Source: Chloroflexota bacterium
GTDB lineage: Bacteria; Chloroflexota; Limnocylindria; Limnocylindrales; CSP1-4
Reading direction: 5' to 3'
Length of the DNA: 8,412 nucleotides
Assembly (NCBI GenBank): GCA_021786265.1
Contig: JAJYNP010000239.1
Location: forward strand, 1-8,412
Both the position numbers and the translations under genes were made by a program. Of the stretch, positions 6,127 to 8,412 are shown piece by piece. Position 1 is the first letter of the stretch. The number at the start of each line of letters is the position of its first letter. Below the pieces are notes generated by a model. That model did not search any database. It was given only the letters and a program-made list of their open reading frames with translations, and was not told the DNA's origin.

Positions 6127-7713
6127 TCAGTGCACCCGCTTCTCGTGCCCCTGCCAGAACGGCTCGCGCAGCTGACCCTTCAAGATCTTGCCGGTGCCGC
6201 CCTTCGGCAGCTGGTCGCGGAACTCGACCCGCTTTGGCACCTTGAACCCCGCCAGGCGCGCGCGGCAGTGCGCCAGCACGTCGTCTGCGGTGACCGTCAC
6301 GCCCGGCTTGAGGACGACGACCGCCACCGGCACCTCGCCCCACGTCTCGTCGGGGGCGGGCACGACCGCCGCTTCGAGCAGCCCCGGGAACTCGGCCAGC
6401 GCGTTCTCGATCTCGACCGACGAGATGTTCTCGCCGCCGCTGATGATCACGTCCTTGGCACGGTCCTTGATGGTCACGTAGCCCTGCTCGTCGACGGTGG
6501 CCATGTCGCCGGTGTGGAACCAGCCGTCCCGGATCGCCGCCGCGGTCGCCTCCGGGTCGCGGTAGTAGCCGTCCATCACGACGTTCGAGCGCACCACGAT
6601 CTCGCCGAGCTGGGCGCCGTCCGGCCGGACGTCGGTCCCCTCCCCCGTCACCACGCGTACCCGCACGCCGGGCAACGCCCAGCCCGTCGTGGCCTGCCGC
6701 TCGAGGCGCCGCTCGGGTGGCTCCGTCTCGAGGAGATGCTGGCGCGGCCACGCGAGGGTCAGGACGGGCGATGTCTCGGTCAGCCCGTACCCGACGACGG
6801 CCGTCACGCCCAGGCGCTCCTCGATCGCGCGGATGAGCGCGGGCGACGAGGGCGCGCCGCCCACCAGCACGTACCTGAGGCTCGAGAGGTCGTGCCGCTC
6901 GAGCTCGGGGCTGTTCAGCACGGCGTTGAAGATGGTGGGCACGGCGAGCAGGTATGTGACTCGGTGCTGCTCCACCAGCGAGAGCAGCGTGGCCGCGTCG
7001 AAGCGCCGCAGCATCACGTGCTGCCCGCCGGCGAGCGTCATCCAGTGCGGCGCGCCCCACCCGTTGACGTGGAACAGGGGTACCACGTGGAGGATGGCGT
7101 CCGCATCGGTGACGCGCAGGGACTGCGCGGTCTGGAGCGCGTGCAGGTACAGCGTGCGGTGCGTGAGCGCGACGCCCTTCGGCCGGCCGGTCGTCCCGCT
7201 CGTGTAGAAGAGCTCGGCCACCGCGTTCTCATCGGTCAGGGCCGGTGGCTCATCGGGCGAGGCGGCAGCCAGCAGCTCCTCGTACTCGTGGGTCGCGGGA
7301 GCGCGCACCTCGCCCTCCATCACCGCGAAGGTGGGGTGGCTGGCCAGGGACGGGGCGATCCGTTCGACCAGCGGAGCGAAGTCGGCGTGGTAGAAGACGG
7401 CCTTCGATCCGGAGTGATCGACGACGTAGGCGATGTCGTCCGGCGTCAGCCGGATGTTGATGGGGTTCAGCACGGCGCCGGCCTCGAGCACACCGTAGTA
7501 GGCCTCGAGCAGCTGGTGCGTGTTGTAGGTGATGAAGCTCACGCGGTCGCCGGGGCCGATCCCCAGGCCGCGGAGAGCGCTCGCCAGCCGGTGGGTGCGC
7601 TCGGCATACTCCCGGTAGGTGAAGCGGCGCCCGCCGTCGACGACGCCCACCCTGTCGCCGAAATACGCAGCGGCACGGTCCCGGAACTCGAGGACCGAGA
7701 GGGGCACGATCAT
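6127..7713 (-). CDS. AMP-forming acyl-CoA synthetase (fatty-acid-CoA ligase family)
   Basis: A 528-aa member of the ANL adenylate-forming family that should activate a carboxylic acid with ATP to an acyl-AMP and then form the CoA thioester. Visible in order are the P-loop YTSGTTGRPKG (170-180), the A4-type segment PLFHVNGWG (212-220), VGGAPSS (284-290), YGLTET (309-314), the hinge region DGWFHTGDM (396-404) with the ATP-ribose Asp403, IKDRAKDVIISGGENISSVEIE (415-436, A8 loop), and PKGGTGKILK (503-512) with the catalytic Lys at 509. Length and motifs are complete. The start at 7713 has a GGGAGG site 7 bases upstream; a GTG at 7758 would add 15 residues but has no ribosome site. The chain is closest in feel to medium/long-chain FadD-like or plant AAE-type ligases; substrate is not decidable. 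It sits before the glycan cluster but is separated by a hairpin and probably belongs to a separate unit. Confidence 0.95.
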   Translation of the reverse strand: MIVPLSVLEFRDRAAAYFGDRVGVVDGGRRFTYREYAERTHRLASALRGLGIGPGDRVSFITYNTHQLLEAYYGVLEAGAVLNPINIRLTPDDIAYVVDHSGSKAVFYHADFAPLVERIAPSLASHPTFAVMEGEVRAPATHEYEELLAAASPDEPPALTDENAVAELFYTSGTTGRPKGVALTHRTLYLHALQTAQSLRVTDADAILHVVPLFHVNGWGAPHWMTLAGGQHVMLRRFDAATLLSLVEQHRVTYLLAVPTIFNAVLNSPELERHDLSSLRYVLVGGAPSSPALIRAIEERLGVTAVVGYGLTETSPVLTLAWPRQHLLETEPPERRLERQATTGWALPGVRVRVVTGEGTDVRPDGAQLGEIVVRSNVVMDGYYRDPEATAAAIRDGWFHTGDMATVDEQGYVTIKDRAKDVIISGGENISSVEIENALAEFPGLLEAAVVPAPDETWGEVPVAVVVLKPGVTVTADDVLAHCRARLAGFKVPKRVEFRDQLPKGGTGKILKGQLREPFWQGHEKRVH

Positions 7714-7720
7714 CGCTGGG

Positions 7721-7726
7721 CCTCCC
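7721..7726 (-). promoter_or_regulatory. Ribosome binding site fixing the synthetase start
   Basis: The minus strand reads GGGAGG 7 bases before ATG 7711-7713. No comparable site precedes the alternative GTG at 7758, so the shorter protein is preferred. Confidence 0.75.
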
Positions 7727-7818
7727 GTGTCGAACGGCACCGGGCGGCGGGACGCCACCGTGGCGGGTCGCCGGAGCGGCTGCTCGTGGGCCGGAGGATA
7801 ACCGGGCGGCGCGGGGTG

Positions 7819-8043
7819 TCAATCCGCCGCGCCGCCGCCTCCCTCGTCCGGTGATGGGTGTACGGTGAAGGTCCCGAGATACTTCGTGCCCTCCGGGTAC
7901 GTGCGCGTGAGCCGTTCTTCGTTGTCGGCGAGCCAGCGCTGGAACGCCTCCTGCACCAGGATCTCAACAGTCGACGGGGCCCGTTCCGTCAGCGTTCCGG
8001 GCGCCCCGAGTGGCACGAACGAACTCGGCTGAACGGACGACAC
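7819..8043 (-). CDS. Small hypothetical protein (uncertain start)
   Basis: An open frame of up to 74 codons from GTG 8043 that I cannot assign to a family. The middle, EILVQEAFQRWLADNEERL, looks like an amphipathic helix followed by the strand-like segment TKYLGTFTVH, and the last 12 residues are Gly/Asp/Ala-rich. Codon use is natural for this genome, with G/C in most third positions. It lies between the 95-aa protein and the synthetase, all on the same strand. No Shine-Dalgarno site is visible before GTG 8043 or the later in-frame GTG codons, and no in-frame ATG exists. The frame opens directly after the stop of the upstream 95-aa gene. The helix-strand start may be the front of a small alpha/beta domain that ends early, so a truncated remnant is possible. 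Confidence 0.5.
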   Translation of the reverse strand: MSSVQPSSFVPLGAPGTLTERAPSTVEILVQEAFQRWLADNEERLTRTYPEGTKYLGTFTVHPSPDEGGGGAAD

Positions 8044-8100
8044 GTGCCCGGGGGGCTGGCCGAGAGGACGCTGACCCGGCCACGCGCGGCACGCGAGTGC

Positions 8101-8388
8101 TCACACAGGCTGCGGAACCTTCGCTGCAGCAGGCTCGGGCTCGAGCCGGCCGGTCGCCGGGTCGAAATGGCGTACCTCGTGGATGGACTCGTAGGGGATC
8201 TCGTACTTCTTGAAGATCTCGACGACGGCCTCTTTCGTGGGTGCCTCCCAGTGGCAGTAGCTCCTGTTGTCGGCAAAGGCGCAGTAGGTGCCGTTCCAGG
8301 TGACGCCTTCGGGCACCTGCTCCTTGGCCAACGGCTGGAGCTGCTCTTCACTGAAGGCTACCGGGTGCACGGCGATGAAGCGCGGCAT
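8101..8388 (-). CDS. Small alpha/beta protein, DUF4242-like
   Basis: A 95-aa protein beginning MPRFIAVHPVAFSEEQL with ATG 8386-8388. The pattern is a first strand, a helix (15-24), paired strands around TWNGTYCAFADNRSYCHWEAP (30-50), a helix TKEAVVEIFKKYEI (51-64) and a last strand ESIHEVRHFDP (67-77). This is the ferredoxin-like layout of the DUF4242/SCO4226 group of small proteins, some of which bind nickel; the family assignment is by resemblance only. His8, Cys36, Cys45, His46, His70 and His74 could bind metal, but this is inference. The C-terminal 15 residues are Ala/Pro-rich. A GGGAGGT ribosome site at 8397-8403 sits 8 bases before the ATG, the best in the window, suggesting good expression. 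Its promoter would lie outside the window. Role unknown; no link to the synthetase beyond shared strand and proximity. Confidence 0.82.
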   Translation of the reverse strand: MPRFIAVHPVAFSEEQLQPLAKEQVPEGVTWNGTYCAFADNRSYCHWEAPTKEAVVEIFKKYEIPYESIHEVRHFDPATGRLEPEPAAAKVPQPV

Positions 8389-8412
8389 TGGAAACGACCT
8401 CCCTGGACCTGG

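Noticed and set aside
7753..7765. CGCCACCGTGGCG, a 6-bp palindrome with one central base before the synthetase
   Set aside because: Arms this short are common by chance at this GC content, and no second site or promoter element supports it as an operator.
658..7854. Very long plus-strand open frames (about 550-600 codons) opposite the minus-strand genes
   Set aside because: They are rich in Arg, Gly, Ala and His with no domain motifs and lie exactly antisense to genes with clear family motifs; in very GC-rich DNA the antisense frames lack stops by composition.

Overview
The window is very GC-rich (about 70% by eye), and every gene I can support lies on the minus strand, so transcription runs from high to low coordinates. 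High GC, strong G/C preference at third codon positions, alternative GTG starts and a secreted-type protein full of Thr-Pro/Ser-Pro runs fit a high-GC Chloroflexota-type bacterium. A high-GC actinobacterium or another deep-branching environmental lineage is also possible. This assignment is inference: there is no rRNA or marker gene here.

Right part (8412 down to 6127): a 95-aa small alpha/beta-type protein (8101-8388) with a strong ribosome binding site; a weakly supported 74-aa hypothetical ORF (7819-8043) in the same frame behind it; and a full-length AMP-forming acyl-CoA synthetase (6127-7713) carrying all the motifs of the family. A GC-rich hairpin 3 bases after the synthetase stop probably ends that unit.

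Intergenic region (5986-6126): 141 bases holding that hairpin, a short palindrome, and a large nested inverted repeat (5985-6036). The downstream arm of the nested repeat contains the ribosome binding site and the first base of the start codon of the next gene.

Left part (5985 down to 1, running off the edge): a tightly packed six-gene cluster that looks like a surface-glycan or glycolipid assembly and export operon. In transcription order it encodes a single-pass Pro/Thr-rich membrane protein, an NAD-dependent nucleotide-sugar epimerase/dehydratase, a MurG/COG4671-like glycosyltransferase, two GT4-type glycosyltransferases, and the N-terminal half of the membrane domain of an MsbA-like ABC exporter. 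The first junction is TGA directly followed by ATG, and the next four are 4-base ATGA or GTGA overlaps, so translation of the set is probably coupled. A working model is that the epimerase makes an activated sugar, three glycosyltransferases add sugars to an acceptor (probably lipid-linked) on the cytoplasmic face, and the ABC exporter flips or exports the product. The acceptor, sugar identity and final structure cannot be read from the sequence.

The best candidates for something undescribed are the hairpin that would mask the start of the first glycan-cluster gene, and a six-unit 18-bp in-frame tandem array in the interdomain linker of one glycosyltransferase. No IS element, CRISPR array, tRNA or rRNA was seen. 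No stretch longer than 300 bases lacks a gene.
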